From Streptomyces sp. S465 (lineage in GTDB: Bacteria > Actinomycetota > Actinomycetes > Streptomycetales > Streptomycetaceae), in the NCBI RefSeq assembly GCF_026898115.1, contig NZ_CP114036.1, positions 1,922,001-1,986,000 of the forward strand: a stretch of 64,000 bases of DNA. Reading direction: 5' to 3'. Below the pieces are notes generated by a model that ran no database searches, was not told where the DNA came from, and worked only from the letters and a program-made list of their open reading frames with translations. Both the position numbers and the translations under genes were made by a program. Shown here piece by piece: positions 1 to 7,982 of this stretch (its first letter is position 1; every line of letters starts with the position of its first letter).

Positions 1-2
1 CG

Positions 3-422
3 CAGCCAGGCGAGCGGGCCTGCGTCTACCTCGCCCCGAACATCATCTTCCGAAACGGCAGCCCGGTGGTGGTCTCCGGATCGCCGTCCGTGTCGCTGGT
101 CTCCTGCGTGCTGCAGAACCTGGTGAACATCCTGGACTTCGGCATGACGATCGAGGAATCCGTGCAGGCGCCGCGGTTCGGCGCCCGTCCGCACTCCCCC
201 GAACGCGGCTGGGAACCGGGCAACCTGCTGGAAGCCGGCTTCGCTCCACAGGTCCTGCGGGAGGTGTGCGCGTGGGCGGCACGGGAGCGGTTGTGGACCC
301 GGGTGACCAACCCCTGGTACGCGCTCACCGGAAACTTCGAAGGCATCACCCTGGACCCCGCCACGGGCACGATGGCTGCCTGCGCGGACCCCCGCCGGGT
401 AGGCGCGGCCGAGGCCGCATAA
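3..422 (+). CDS. gamma-glutamyltransferase family protein, C-terminal part
   Basis: The reading frame is already open at the left edge and ends with TAA at 420-422. The visible 139 residues match the end of the small subunit of gamma-glutamyltranspeptidase-family enzymes: a segment starting GSPVVVSGSPS, where the family usually has a PxxxxGSPGG-like loop, then a long helix (VLQNLVNILDFGMTIEESVQAPRF) described here only by its ends, then a closing strand with GNFEGITLDPATG. The catalytic threonine and the large subunit lie outside the window, so activity cannot be judged. Members cleave gamma-glutamyl bonds or act as cephalosporin acylases. The usual GSPGGS glycines read GSPSVS here, which suggests a divergent paralogue. 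Confidence 0.8.
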   Translation, partial: QPGERACVYLAPNIIFRNGSPVVVSGSPSVSLVSCVLQNLVNILDFGMTIEESVQAPRFGARPHSPERGWEPGNLLEAGFAPQVLREVCAWAARERLWTRVTNPWYALTGNFEGITLDPATGTMAACADPRRVGAAEAA

Positions 423-675
423 CCACCAGGACCGCCCCCGGACCACCGAGCAGGAGCCCCGGCCCTCGGTCACCAGGCCGAGGTACAGGTGGTACAGCGG
501 CCGTCCCCATCGGGGTGCGCACGCCGTGGAGTCGGTCCCGGGCAGGTCCGGCACACCGGCCAGTTGAGGCAGGCGTGACCGGGTGACGCCTCGACGGAGG
601 ATGGGGGAAGAGAGCGGGTCTGCCTGGTGAAGTATGGGCCTTTGATAACTCCGACAGCAGGGAGCGTTCCTTCCG

Positions 676-1455
676 ATGACCACACAGCCCGCACGTCCTG
701 AGCGCAGCGGTCCCGGGACCGCCTCGGTCATGGATGTCTCGCCGTTCAAGCCTTCTCTCGTCAAGGCGGTGTTCAGGGACGTGACCTCGATGCACGTCTC
801 TCGGTCGGCCGCGTGGGCCGCCGCGTCGGTGACGCGGACAGTGCTGACGGAGATCATCGACGGCGCGAGGAGAGCGGCGGCAGCGGAGGCCCGGAAGAAG
901 CTGATTCCCGGGGACCTTCTCTCGGCGATCGACCGGAACGTCGAGCTCGAGGTGGGGACCAAGTGGTACGACCACAGCCCGACGTTTCAAGGCCTGACCG
1001 GTGTCCTGTACGACGCCGAGGGTGTCATCGTGCCTTCTCGTAAGCGCAGCAGGTCGCGCAAACCCAGTGCTGTGGTGGGCGCCCACAGGTTCGAGGCTGG
1101 GGTCAAGAAGCTGCTGCGAAGCCAGGGGGCGACGGCCGTCCCAGCGATGGTCCGCGACCTGGACGGAATCGCGAGCGTGTTCCTGACGGACCTCGCCCGG
1201 GACGCGGCCATGGTCGTCCGCGAGGGCGGGGTCAAACGTTTCGGTACGGTCACCCCAGTGATGTCGGGCGAACCGGCCCCACCCCCGTTCCTCAAGGATT
1301 CCCACCGGGCCCTGTCCACCCGCAGGGGGGACGGGCGGACCATCGGCAGGGATGACATCCTGGCCGCCACCACGATTCAGTTGTTCGGCGGCAACCTCAG
1401 GCAGCGAGCCCTCACCGAAGCACGCGAGGCGACACAGAACACTTCGGCCGGCTGA
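676..1455 (+). CDS. Histone-fold doublet resembling fused H2A and H2B
   Basis: A 259-aa protein with two histone-fold-like halves. Half 1 (about residues 24-123) aligns without gaps to eukaryotic H2A over helix 2, loop 2 and helix 3: residues 75-91 read KLIPGDLLSAIDRNVEL against H2A RIIPRHLQLAIRNDEEL, and helix 2 keeps the E-I-[IL]-[DE]-x-A-x-x-A-A pattern. It continues into an H2A docking-like segment, GVLYDAEGVIVP (109-120), against GVLPNIQAVLLP. A basic linker follows (121-129, Ser/Arg/Lys-rich). Half 2 (about 137-256) resembles H2B: helix 2 at 162-185, a 35- to 40-residue insertion (185-220), helix 3 at 223-236, and a C-terminal helix GNLRQRALTEAREA (239-252) against H2B GELAKHAVSEGTKA. 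The start ATG has GGGAGC about 10 bases upstream. The role is presumably DNA binding or compaction. The frame is intact, and IS remnants lie immediately downstream. Confidence 0.85.
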   Translation: MTTQPARPERSGPGTASVMDVSPFKPSLVKAVFRDVTSMHVSRSAAWAAASVTRTVLTEIIDGARRAAAAEARKKLIPGDLLSAIDRNVELEVGTKWYDHSPTFQGLTGVLYDAEGVIVPSRKRSRSRKPSAVVGAHRFEAGVKKLLRSQGATAVPAMVRDLDGIASVFLTDLARDAAMVVREGGVKRFGTVTPVMSGEPAPPPFLKDSHRALSTRRGDGRTIGRDDILAATTIQLFGGNLRQRALTEAREATQNTSAG

Positions 1456-1610
1456 GCGAGTGCGACCAACATCGCCTGAAGGGTGTCAATATTCCGATCA
1501 GGCTGCTGAGCTGGGCGTTTCCTGTAGACGGTGAGGCAGCTGTGGTGACGTGGTGTGGTACTCGTTGAGCAGTCCGCCAAGTACCTGGCGGCGCCTGACC
1601 GCGGCAGCGG

Positions 1611-1672
1611 TGCGCTTGCCGAGAACGTCATCCGCCCTGGTCAGAGGGATGCACCCGGACTGGCGGTCGTCG
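1611..1672. repeat. Repeat A, copy 1 (62 bp)
   Basis: This block recurs at 7859-7920 with a single mismatch. Here it is followed directly by repeat B, whereas at the second site it precedes a transposase gene. It is a piece of an insertion-sequence family left behind after decay. Confidence 0.85.
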
Positions 1673-1743
1673 TGCGGGTGCCGATACATCATCCACGCAG
1701 GTCGGGAGCCTGATCAGGGATCTTCGGTTCTCCTCGACATTCG
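1673..1743. repeat. Repeat B, copy 1 (71 bp)
   Basis: It recurs at 2820-2890 with three mismatches. In the second copy it stands 48 bases before a decayed transposase start. Repeats A and B side by side here suggest the original element ran A-B-transposase. Between the end of the histone-like gene (1455) and 1889 I see no intact gene. Confidence 0.85.
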
Positions 1744-1777
1744 ATCGGGCGCGTTCACACCAGGAGCGAAGGGAGCC

Positions 1778-1819
1778 CCGTCGGGGCAGGGTGACCAAAT
1801 GGGTCCCCTGCCCCGACGG
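1778..1819. terminator. Stem-loop terminator after the LPMO gene
   Basis: A perfect 14-bp stem (CCGTCGGGGCAGGG at 1778-1791, complement at 1806-1819) with a 14-base loop. It lies about 70 bases beyond the stop of the minus-strand LPMO gene and could also stop transcription coming from the histone-like gene. Confidence 0.7.
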
Positions 1820-1889
1820 AGCTCGGCCGGCCGGGCGGCGGGTTACCGGCGCCCGGCAGAGACCGGTGGCGTGTGCGGCGCTTCTCTGC

Positions 1890-2564
1890 TCAGCCGAAGT
1901 TCACGTCGCTGCACCACATGTAGGCCTGGTCGGTGTGCGAGGCCTGCCAGATCACGAACAGGATGTGGTGCCCGGTGTAGCCGGAGGTGCTGACGTTGAA
2001 CGTGTAGTCCGTCGCCGGGCCGAAGCGGCCGGTCTGCGTGATGAAGTCGAGGTTGCCCCAGCCCAGGGTCTGGGTCTTGGGGTCGAAGCCCTGCTTGCTC
2101 ACGTAGGCCGTGAAGTAGTCGGCACCGTGGGACGCCTGGTCGTGCACGTGGACCGAGAAGTTGTTGCCGACGGTGGTCGTCTTCCACTGCCCGGGCTTGT
2201 CCAGACTGGCGTTCCTCGAGAGGTTGTTGCTGCAGAGCGTCCCGTTGGGGGTCTGCGACTGGAACTGGCCACCGAGGCCGTCGCGGAGCGCGCTCATCCA
2301 GTTCCACATGGTGTCGGGGTTGGCCTGGAAGGCCTGCCAACACATGGGGTCTTCGGTCTGCATGGCCGGGTTCATGTGGTCGTTACCCCACCTTTCCCAG
2401 CAGTGGTACGCGCGGGAGGCGGGGCCGACGACGGAGCCGTGAGCCTGGGCGGGGGCCGACCAGGTCAGTGCGCCGACAACCACGGCGAACAGCATGGCGA
2501 GCGCCTGGAGAGGCCGGCGGAGGGCCGACCGGGAACGCCCGGTTAATGGGCTCTGTTTGCGCAT
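1890..2564 (-). CDS. AA10 lytic polysaccharide monooxygenase, secreted
   Basis: A 224-aa copper enzyme that oxidatively cleaves chitin or cellulose. The start at 2564 has GGAAGGAG upstream; a longer frame reaches 2612 but lacks that site. Residues 1-41 are a signal peptide (basic Arg-rich start, hydrophobic core, APAQA end), leaving His42 as the mature N-terminus. His42 and His146 (in DQASHGADYF) would form the histidine brace. The end, WQASHTDQAYMWCSDVNFG, is typical of Streptomyces AA10 proteins. No carbohydrate-binding module is attached, so this is a single-domain LPMO. The CebR-type operator just upstream points to control by cello-oligosaccharides, which favours a role in cellulose use. 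Confidence 0.95.
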   Translation of the reverse strand: MRKQSPLTGRSRSALRRPLQALAMLFAVVVGALTWSAPAQAHGSVVGPASRAYHCWERWGNDHMNPAMQTEDPMCWQAFQANPDTMWNWMSALRDGLGGQFQSQTPNGTLCSNNLSRNASLDKPGQWKTTTVGNNFSVHVHDQASHGADYFTAYVSKQGFDPKTQTLGWGNLDFITQTGRFGPATDYTFNVSTSGYTGHHILFVIWQASHTDQAYMWCSDVNFG

Positions 2565-2597
2565 GTGGGGGGGAACTCCTTCCAGTTGAAAGGACCA

Positions 2598-2611
2598 TGG
2601 GAGCGCTCCCA
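2598..2611. promoter_or_regulatory. CebR box (cello-oligosaccharide operator)
   Basis: TGGGAGCGCTCCCA is a perfect 14-bp palindrome matching the known CebR operator of streptomycetes. It lies 34 bases before the LPMO start, where a bound LacI-type repressor would block transcription until cellobiose or cellotriose releases it. CebR itself is not encoded in this window. Confidence 0.85.
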
Positions 2612-2819
2612 ACGTACGACTTCTGAGTGAAATGTCAATGAAACCAACGGAGTTGATTACAGGGGTGGGCGGCGATCAGGGAATCTGTCGTGAGCCGGGA
2701 GTCACGGGAGGCTTCGGCGACTTCGGTGGCACGACAGTCAGAACCCTTCCCGAAACCGGAAAGCGAGGGTGCGGCCTGCCTGCGTTCCGCGTGATGCGGA
2801 GCTCAGAGAGCCACGACAC

Positions 2820-2890
2820 TGCGGGTGCCGATGCATCATCCACGCAGGTTGGGAGCCTGATCACGGATCTTCGGTTCTCCTCGACATTCG
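2820..2890. repeat. Repeat B, copy 2
   Basis: A 71-bp block with three mismatches to 1673-1743. It precedes the decayed transposase at 2939. Confidence 0.85.
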
Positions 2891-2938
2891 CCCAAGTGTC
2901 TTCACCTGCGCAGGGCCCCGGCGACATTATGATCTGTC

Positions 2939-3200
2939 GTGCTGCTGCGCCTGGCCTACCTCGCCGCGACCAACTCCCTAGCATTCCTACGCCTCCTGCC
3001 GATGAGCGACAGACAGAAGGACGTCGAGATCCTCGTACTCCGGCCACCAACTGCTGATCCTGCAGCGTCAGGTCGGCAAGCCGACCCTCACCGACAGCGA
3101 CCGGTCCACACTCTGACCGGAGCGCGCCTGTACGTCTTCGCCGTCATCGTGACCCGGGCTCGGTCGCGTAGCCGCGGAGGCGGATGCGCATGCACGCGAT
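2939..3200 (+). pseudogene. Decayed DDE/integrase-type transposase, internally deleted
   Basis: From a GTG at 2939 the frame reads LLRLAYLAATNSLAFLRLLP then MSDRQKDVEIL, the same N-terminus as the transposase at 7983. After about 37 residues the frame breaks, and the sequence jumps to LTGARLYVFAVI, which corresponds to the catalytic-domain segment LTGARMYVLAVI of the 7983 copy. At least one frameshift and a large internal deletion are therefore visible. Nothing recognisable follows up to about 3340. Confidence 0.75.
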
Positions 3201-3343
3201 ACCGGGCCCAACGAGCCTGCTGCCCGCCGGCCACTGCGGAGTGGGGGCGACTGGCCCTCCCAAGCGAAGGCCCGTCTCCGGCCAGTAGGGCGGCTTCCAG
3301 CGCGTGAACAGCTGGTCGGGACCCAGCGTGATCCCAATAGGAG

Positions 3344-3385
3344 CCCTCTCCAGGCGTGCATGGTCAACCCGCAGCCTGGAGAGGG
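3344..3385. terminator. Stem-loop terminator of the caspase-EACC1 unit
   Basis: A perfect 12-bp stem (CCCTCTCCAGGC at 3344-3355, complement at 3374-3385) starts 10 bases beyond the minus-strand stop of the caspase gene. No T-run follows, which is common in this group. Confidence 0.6.
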
Positions 3386-3394
3386 ATGTCGGGC

Positions 3395-6052
3395 TTACAG
3401 CCGCGCCTCCGCGATCGCCGCCAGGGCACTCGCCCGATAATAGGCGTCGGTGATGTTTCGGGCGATGCGTTCGGCCTGATCGGTGTCAGCAGGGGCCAGC
3501 GCCAGGGCTAGATCATGTACGGCGATGGCCTTATACAGGTCATCGGTGATGCTTTCCGCTGTCCGTCTGGCGCGGTCGGCGTAAGCCGGTCTGCGTTTGA
3601 CGAGTTCGGCCTGTAGACCCGCGATGGACCACAGCACGGCGGCACGCTCTTCGTCCCGGGGGAGCTGGCGCACGATGCGTTCGGCTTCGCGCGCACAGCC
3701 CACCGCGCGGTCGGGTTCGCTCCCGACCAGCGCTTCCCCGGTAGCGACCAGGACCCTGGCCATGGCGTCCAGATGAAACCTTCTGTTCTCGTCCGGGAGG
3801 CTACGCATGAGGCGTTCGGACTTACGGACAAACCTGTCCACCCGGTCGGGGTCCGTGCCGGCGATGGCATTCCCGGCGTCGACCAGCGCCCCCACGACAG
3901 TATTCAGCGCATGCGTCCGATCCCGCTCGGGGAGGCGCTGGGCGAAGGACTCGGACTCGCCGAGCAGTTCATCCGCCCGGCGTGGGTCGGCTCTGGCCAG
4001 GTGTTGGCCGGCCAGAGCCAGCACGCTCACGGCCTCCCGCAACGTCTGCTTTTCCGTCAGGTCGTTGTCCAGCGTTCGAACGATGGCCATCGCTTCGTGG
4101 GCGAGGGTCGCCGCCTGCTCGGCGTCAAGCGGGGCGAGACCCATCCCGACACGGGGAAGGGCACGCGCGACGTTGTGGTCGAGGAGGCGCTGCTTCCGGC
4201 CGGGGAGCTGGGGTGCGATGGTCTGGACCTCGCGGATGAGCCCGACCGCCCGATGGGGGTCTGTTTCGGCCAGGTAGCCCGCGACATCGGCCAGCGTCCG
4301 GCCGACGTCGGTCAGCCGGTCGCCCAGCGCTTGGTCGGCGAAGCCGTTTACGGCATTTCGTACCCTCGTCATGAGGTCGATGACACGGTTGGGGATAGTC
4401 CTGGCCGCCCAGCAAACGCGTGACAGGGCGCCGGTGAGTTCGCTCAGCGCCTCCCCCCTCTCGTGAAGGCCGATCTTCCGGACGGTCTGCTCGGCCTCCT
4501 CCAGGAGTTCCACCGCCTGGTGGTAATGTCTCGAATCGGCCAAATCCCGCGCGATCTTGACCAGCTCCACCACCCTCCACCGCGGGTCGTTATTGGCTCT
4601 GACTTCACCGGCCCGACGCAAGCCCTCTGGCGAGCGGCGCGAGTCCTCCTCGAACCGCTCCCTCTGCCGAATGGCTTTTTCGAGGTGCTCGGAGTCGTCC
4701 TTGAGGCGCTGACGCCATTCCGGCTCGTCGTCGAGCACGGAGAACGACAGGCTTCTCAACCGGTCCGCCTTGTACCGCGTGTCGGGGAGGCTGTGCAGGG
4801 CTTCCTCCGCCTTCTCCAGGAGCCAGGTCGCCCGGTCACGGTCTGTCGCGGTTACCGCCGTTGCCAGCCGGGCCAGCCCGAAAACCTTCGCATCGATGTC
4901 TGTTATGCCCTGAATGATCCCTTCGGCCTCGTCCACGAGGTGCTGTGCACGTGGCGGATCGAGAGCGACCAGGCAGGTGGCGGCTGCTGTGAGAAGGCGT
5001 GCACGCTGGGAGAGGTCGGTGATTTCGTGGCCGGCCTGTATGACCTCGTCGGCCAGCTGTCTGGCCTTGTCGGGGTCGACCGTGACCGTCGCGGCCGCGA
5101 TCCTGGCCAGTAGGCCCATGCTGGTGGAGCGGTCCGGGATAGCGCGGGCGGCGTGTTCTGCGGCGTCCCGTGCCACGAGGTGGGCGGCTGATGGGCCGGG
5201 ATCCGGATCGGGAGCGGCGCCCTGCTCCCCGTGATCGTGGGGGGCGCGGTTGAGGAAGTGAATGTGGCGAGTGGCGTTGTTCTGCGCGAACAGCTGTGGT
5301 TCCGGACTGTCGCGGCCGCGCATGCGGTCGCGAATTCTGAGCCAGACATGCTCCAGGCTGATCGCGGGCCCGACTCCGGTGATGCCCGCTTCCAGCGTGG
5401 TGATCAGCTCACCCGTGAACTCGGGCAACGGGGCCCCAGGACGCACGAACGAACGGCTCTGCGGTGGCGCCGAGGTCAGCACACAGTCCCCGTAGCCGTT
5501 CTCGTCCGACCCGTGCCGCCCCCCGTCGTCCCCATCGGTGGCGTTTGCGTGGGCGTGTTCGTCGAGGGCGGCGGCCAGGTCGTCACGGGTCGGGGCCGTG
5601 GGGTGGGACATGCCGCCGGCGATGCCGCTGTAGCAGCAGTCCAGGATGGTGACGCGGTGCTTGGCTCGGTGGCCGGCTTGCCTGATCAGGTCGCGGAGTT
5701 GGCGATAGGGCAGGGTGCCGATCTGGGGGTAGTCGGGGTCGGCGTCGACCAGCGCCAGATGAAGGCGTTCGCCCGGATCCCGCAGTCCATGCCCGGCGAA
5801 GTACACCACCAACGTGTCCTCCGCGGCCAGCGCGGCGTCCCTGACCGTCGTCAGAATCCGCTCCTGCGTGGTATCGGTGCCAAGGATGGTGACGTGCTCG
5901 TGCGGGAGTCCCCAGATCAACGGGTCGCGGAGCAGTCGGGCCAGATGGCCCGCGCCCGTGGCCGCCGCCGGCATGGCAGCCAGGTCGGCGTGCGTGTAGT
6001 CACCGATCCCGACCAGCACCGCACGGCTCCTGCGTGGATCAGGAAGCGCCAC
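3395..6052 (-). CDS. Caspase-family peptidase with helical repeats, EACC1-associated
   Basis: An 885-aa protein. Residues 1-270 form a caspase-like (C14) peptidase: the N-terminal strand RAVLVGIGDYTHADL, catalytic His88 in YFAGHG and catalytic Cys140 in ILDCCYSG. An acidic/His-rich linker follows. From about 290 to the end are repeated helical units (motif like A-x-x-L-x-x-E-A-E-x-I, often with DPDRA) of TPR-like character, a likely sensor or partner-binding array. The start is GTG at 6052 and overlaps the upstream EACC1 gene by 14 bases, so the two are translationally coupled. Bacterial caspase-EACC1 pairs are proposed biological conflict (anti-phage or self-killing) modules in multicellular bacteria. 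The protease would be the effector. Target and trigger are unknown. Confidence 0.85.
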   Translation of the reverse strand: MALPDPRRSRAVLVGIGDYTHADLAAMPAAATGAGHLARLLRDPLIWGLPHEHVTILGTDTTQERILTTVRDAALAAEDTLVVYFAGHGLRDPGERLHLALVDADPDYPQIGTLPYRQLRDLIRQAGHRAKHRVTILDCCYSGIAGGMSHPTAPTRDDLAAALDEHAHANATDGDDGGRHGSDENGYGDCVLTSAPPQSRSFVRPGAPLPEFTGELITTLEAGITGVGPAISLEHVWLRIRDRMRGRDSPEPQLFAQNNATRHIHFLNRAPHDHGEQGAAPDPDPGPSAAHLVARDAAEHAARAIPDRSTSMGLLARIAAATVTVDPDKARQLADEVIQAGHEITDLSQRARLLTAAATCLVALDPPRAQHLVDEAEGIIQGITDIDAKVFGLARLATAVTATDRDRATWLLEKAEEALHSLPDTRYKADRLRSLSFSVLDDEPEWRQRLKDDSEHLEKAIRQRERFEEDSRRSPEGLRRAGEVRANNDPRWRVVELVKIARDLADSRHYHQAVELLEEAEQTVRKIGLHERGEALSELTGALSRVCWAARTIPNRVIDLMTRVRNAVNGFADQALGDRLTDVGRTLADVAGYLAETDPHRAVGLIREVQTIAPQLPGRKQRLLDHNVARALPRVGMGLAPLDAEQAATLAHEAMAIVRTLDNDLTEKQTLREAVSVLALAGQHLARADPRRADELLGESESFAQRLPERDRTHALNTVVGALVDAGNAIAGTDPDRVDRFVRKSERLMRSLPDENRRFHLDAMARVLVATGEALVGSEPDRAVGCAREAERIVRQLPRDEERAAVLWSIAGLQAELVKRRPAYADRARRTAESITDDLYKAIAVHDLALALAPADTDQAERIARNITDAYYRASALAAIAEARL

Positions 6053-6590
6053 TTGCCGTCCCTTCGGTGTCGTTCCCGGTACGTTGCCCGTCGCTGTCCC
6101 CGCTCCCCGGGCCCGCGTGGCCGGTCAAGGTGCCGTCAGCGCTGCCCACCGTGGTGCCCAGGAGACGAGCGAGGCGGGCGACGTCCTCCGCGCCGCCGTC
6201 CTCGATCACCACGCGCACACCGTTGTGCTCGACCACCATCCGCGCGCCGGGCCGCTGGCGCGGCGGAAGGGAGGCGCGGAAGTTCAGGTGGGAGTAGATC
6301 AGACTGGCGGTGGAGAATCCGGTGCTCAAGGTCAGGCCGATCCACTCCAGGAGATCCCCCGACATCCCGCCGTCGGCCGTGCCCGAGCGTTCGCGGGTCA
6401 TCGTGACGTACCGGCCCACGGTCCGGTCCCTTGCGATCCAGTCCGCGAAGCGACCGGTCAGGTCCCCACCACCGCTGCCCACGCTCTCCCTGGTCAACCC
6501 GTTGTCTCCGATGCGTACGCGCACACGCCCCCCCCAAATACAGTCCTGGCGAAACGGCATCACCAGACCGTCGCCCGCAGTGAGTTCCAT
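6039..6590 (-). CDS. Effector-associated constant component (EACC1-type) protein
   Basis: A 183-aa partner of the caspase gene. The start at 6590 (ATG, MELTAG) is a choice: an open frame continues to 6848 without family-like sequence, and ATG 6560 is also possible. Visible are a short N-terminal beta segment (VRVRIGD), a helix with DLTGRFADWI, a hydrophobic stretch (LLEWIGLTLSTGFSTASLIY) that may be membrane-active or buried, and a strand-turn-strand (MVVEHNGVRVVIEDGG) followed by a closing helix. This order matches EACC1 proteins that accompany caspase, trypsin or other effectors in Streptomyces. The last 30 residues are low-complexity Gly/Ser/Asp. The 14-base overlap with the caspase start supports one operon. 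Confidence 0.7.
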   Translation of the reverse strand: MELTAGDGLVMPFRQDCIWGGRVRVRIGDNGLTRESVGSGGGDLTGRFADWIARDRTVGRYVTMTRERSGTADGGMSGDLLEWIGLTLSTGFSTASLIYSHLNFRASLPPRQRPGARMVVEHNGVRVVIEDGGAEDVARLARLLGTTVGSADGTLTGHAGPGSGDSDGQRTGNDTEGTASGAS

Positions 6591-6800
6591 TCTTGCCCCA
6601 ACCGCCTGTGAGCTGACACTCCCGCGCTCAACTGGCCAACAGAAATGCTCAGTCACACATGAGGCCGGGCGGGAAGGCCTCCAGTCGATATCCTCGCGGA
6701 CCCGACGGCGGCTGGAGCCCCGCTGCCGCGTATCCACTATGGGGTGACAGCCCCCGGGAGAAGAACGTTCGCTCCAGCGGGGCAGGCCACGGTGACGGCC

Positions 6801-7473
6801 ATGATGATGCGTCGCTGGGCCGCTGCGGCGGCACCGCCATGCTGACAACCGCCGGCCTCATGGGTTCCGCTCCCTCCAGCTGGGCCACACCGAGCACTCC
6901 GTCGTCCGTCACCGTTCCCGTACCAGCGGCGGAGCTCCCGGAGCCCCCGACGGCTGAAGAGGTCCGGGCGGAACTGCAAGAACTGACCGTCGCACCCGAA
7001 GAGGACGTCCCCGGATAGAGCCGGGGGAAATCCCCCATTGGGTCATCCAGCACGGCACCTGCGACACCCGCGAGGTCGTCCTCCAGCGCGACGGCGGAGG
7101 CGTCACCCAGGACAGCCAGTGCCGTGCGACCTCGGGGCACTGGGTCTCGCCTTACGACGGCGTGCCGGCCGACGCGGCGGCCCAGTTCGACATCGACCAC
7201 GTCGTGCCACTGAAGGAGGCGTGGAGGTCCGGCGCGGCGGCCTGGACCACGCAGGACCGCCGGGCGTTCGCGAACGACCTCACCCACTCCCAGCTCGTGG
7301 CCGTCTCCAATCGCTCCAAGGCCGAGAAGGACCCCGCCAACTGGCAGCCCCCGCTGGCCGACTACCGCTGCACCTACAGCCGCGCCTGGATCTCGGTCAA
7401 ACACGCCTACGGTTTGACCGTGGACCCGGCAGAGCGCTCGGCCCTGGACGGCATGCTCGCCACCTGCGCCTGA
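6801..7473 (+). pseudogene. Secreted HNH-family endonuclease, frameshifted
   Basis: Three frames in succession carry one protein of the Streptomyces extracellular HNH nuclease type. A basic start (MMMRRWAAAAA, from 6801) stops early. A second frame supplies MLTTAGLMGSAPSSWATPS, resembling the rest of a signal peptide, and ends at 7018 after EELQ-like helix VRAELQELTV. A third frame from about 7012 supplies the nuclease domain: IPHWV, CDTREVVLQRDG, SPYDG, the catalytic DIDHVVPL, and AFANDL...WQPPLADYRC to the stop at 7473. At least two indels are needed to explain this. It is divergent from the EACC1 gene. Sequencing error cannot be excluded. Confidence 0.75.
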
Positions 7474-7638
7474 CAGCCAGTTCCCGGCGCGCCGACAGGC
7501 CGGCCCGCCGGTGCCCGGATGAGCACCGGCTGCTCTTTCTCCCCCGACGCGAACGCGGAGTGTCCTGTCACGCGGCCGGGTCCGCGTGCCACGACGGTCA
7601 GCTTCGCTGCCGGATTGCGGGACCGGCCGCGCTCGCGG

Positions 7639-7812
7639 ATGAGCATGTACCGCACCGTGCTGGCCGAAGGGCGGCACGATGACCTGATCGCCCTGCTGAA
7701 CCGGGACCTCCTGATCGCCCAGTGGCCCGTCCTGCGCACGCTGATCAGCCGCGCCATCCGCGACGTACGGGAAGAAACTTTCCCCGAGCCGGCTTCGGCT
7801 CGCCCGGCAGCC
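7639..7812 (+). pseudogene. Unrecognised gene remnant, 3' end lost
   Basis: From ATG 7639 about 50 residues (beginning MSMYRTVLAEGRHDDLIALL and ending near IRDVREETFPEP) have the look of a real amphipathic helical protein. Beyond about 7800 the frame becomes Ala/Ser-rich low complexity and runs into repeat A. I do not recognise the family. It was probably truncated by the IS remnant that follows. Confidence 0.35.
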
Positions 7813-7858
7813 GCGGCGTCAACCTCAGCGACCTTCACCGCCGGCTCCTCTCCGACGT

Positions 7859-7920
7859 TGCGCTTGCCGAGAATGTCATCCGCCCTGGTCAGAGGGATGC
7901 ACCCGGACTGGCGGTCGTCG
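7859..7920. repeat. Repeat A, copy 2
   Basis: A 62-bp block with one mismatch to 1611-1672. It ends 62 bases before the transposase GTG at 7983. Confidence 0.85.
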
Positions 7921-7982
7921 GCCTCGTCGCTCGAGTCGGTGCTCTCGCGTAGCCTGGAGCCGGCGCGTCATGATGATCGACC

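Noticed and set aside
676..1455. Reading the histone-like protein as an unspecific Ala/Arg-rich helical protein
   Set aside because: The ordered match to H2A helix 3, the docking-segment spacing and the H2B C-terminal helix in the right order go beyond composition, although only a profile search can settle it.
1456..1889. Small coding frames between the histone-like gene and the LPMO
   Set aside because: The region is made of repeats A and B and a terminator; the frames have no ribosome-binding sites or motifs.
6591..6848. N-terminal extension of the EACC1-like gene up to 6848
   Set aside because: The added residues are Arg/Ser/Pro-rich, lack family features and would overlap the divergent nuclease start region.
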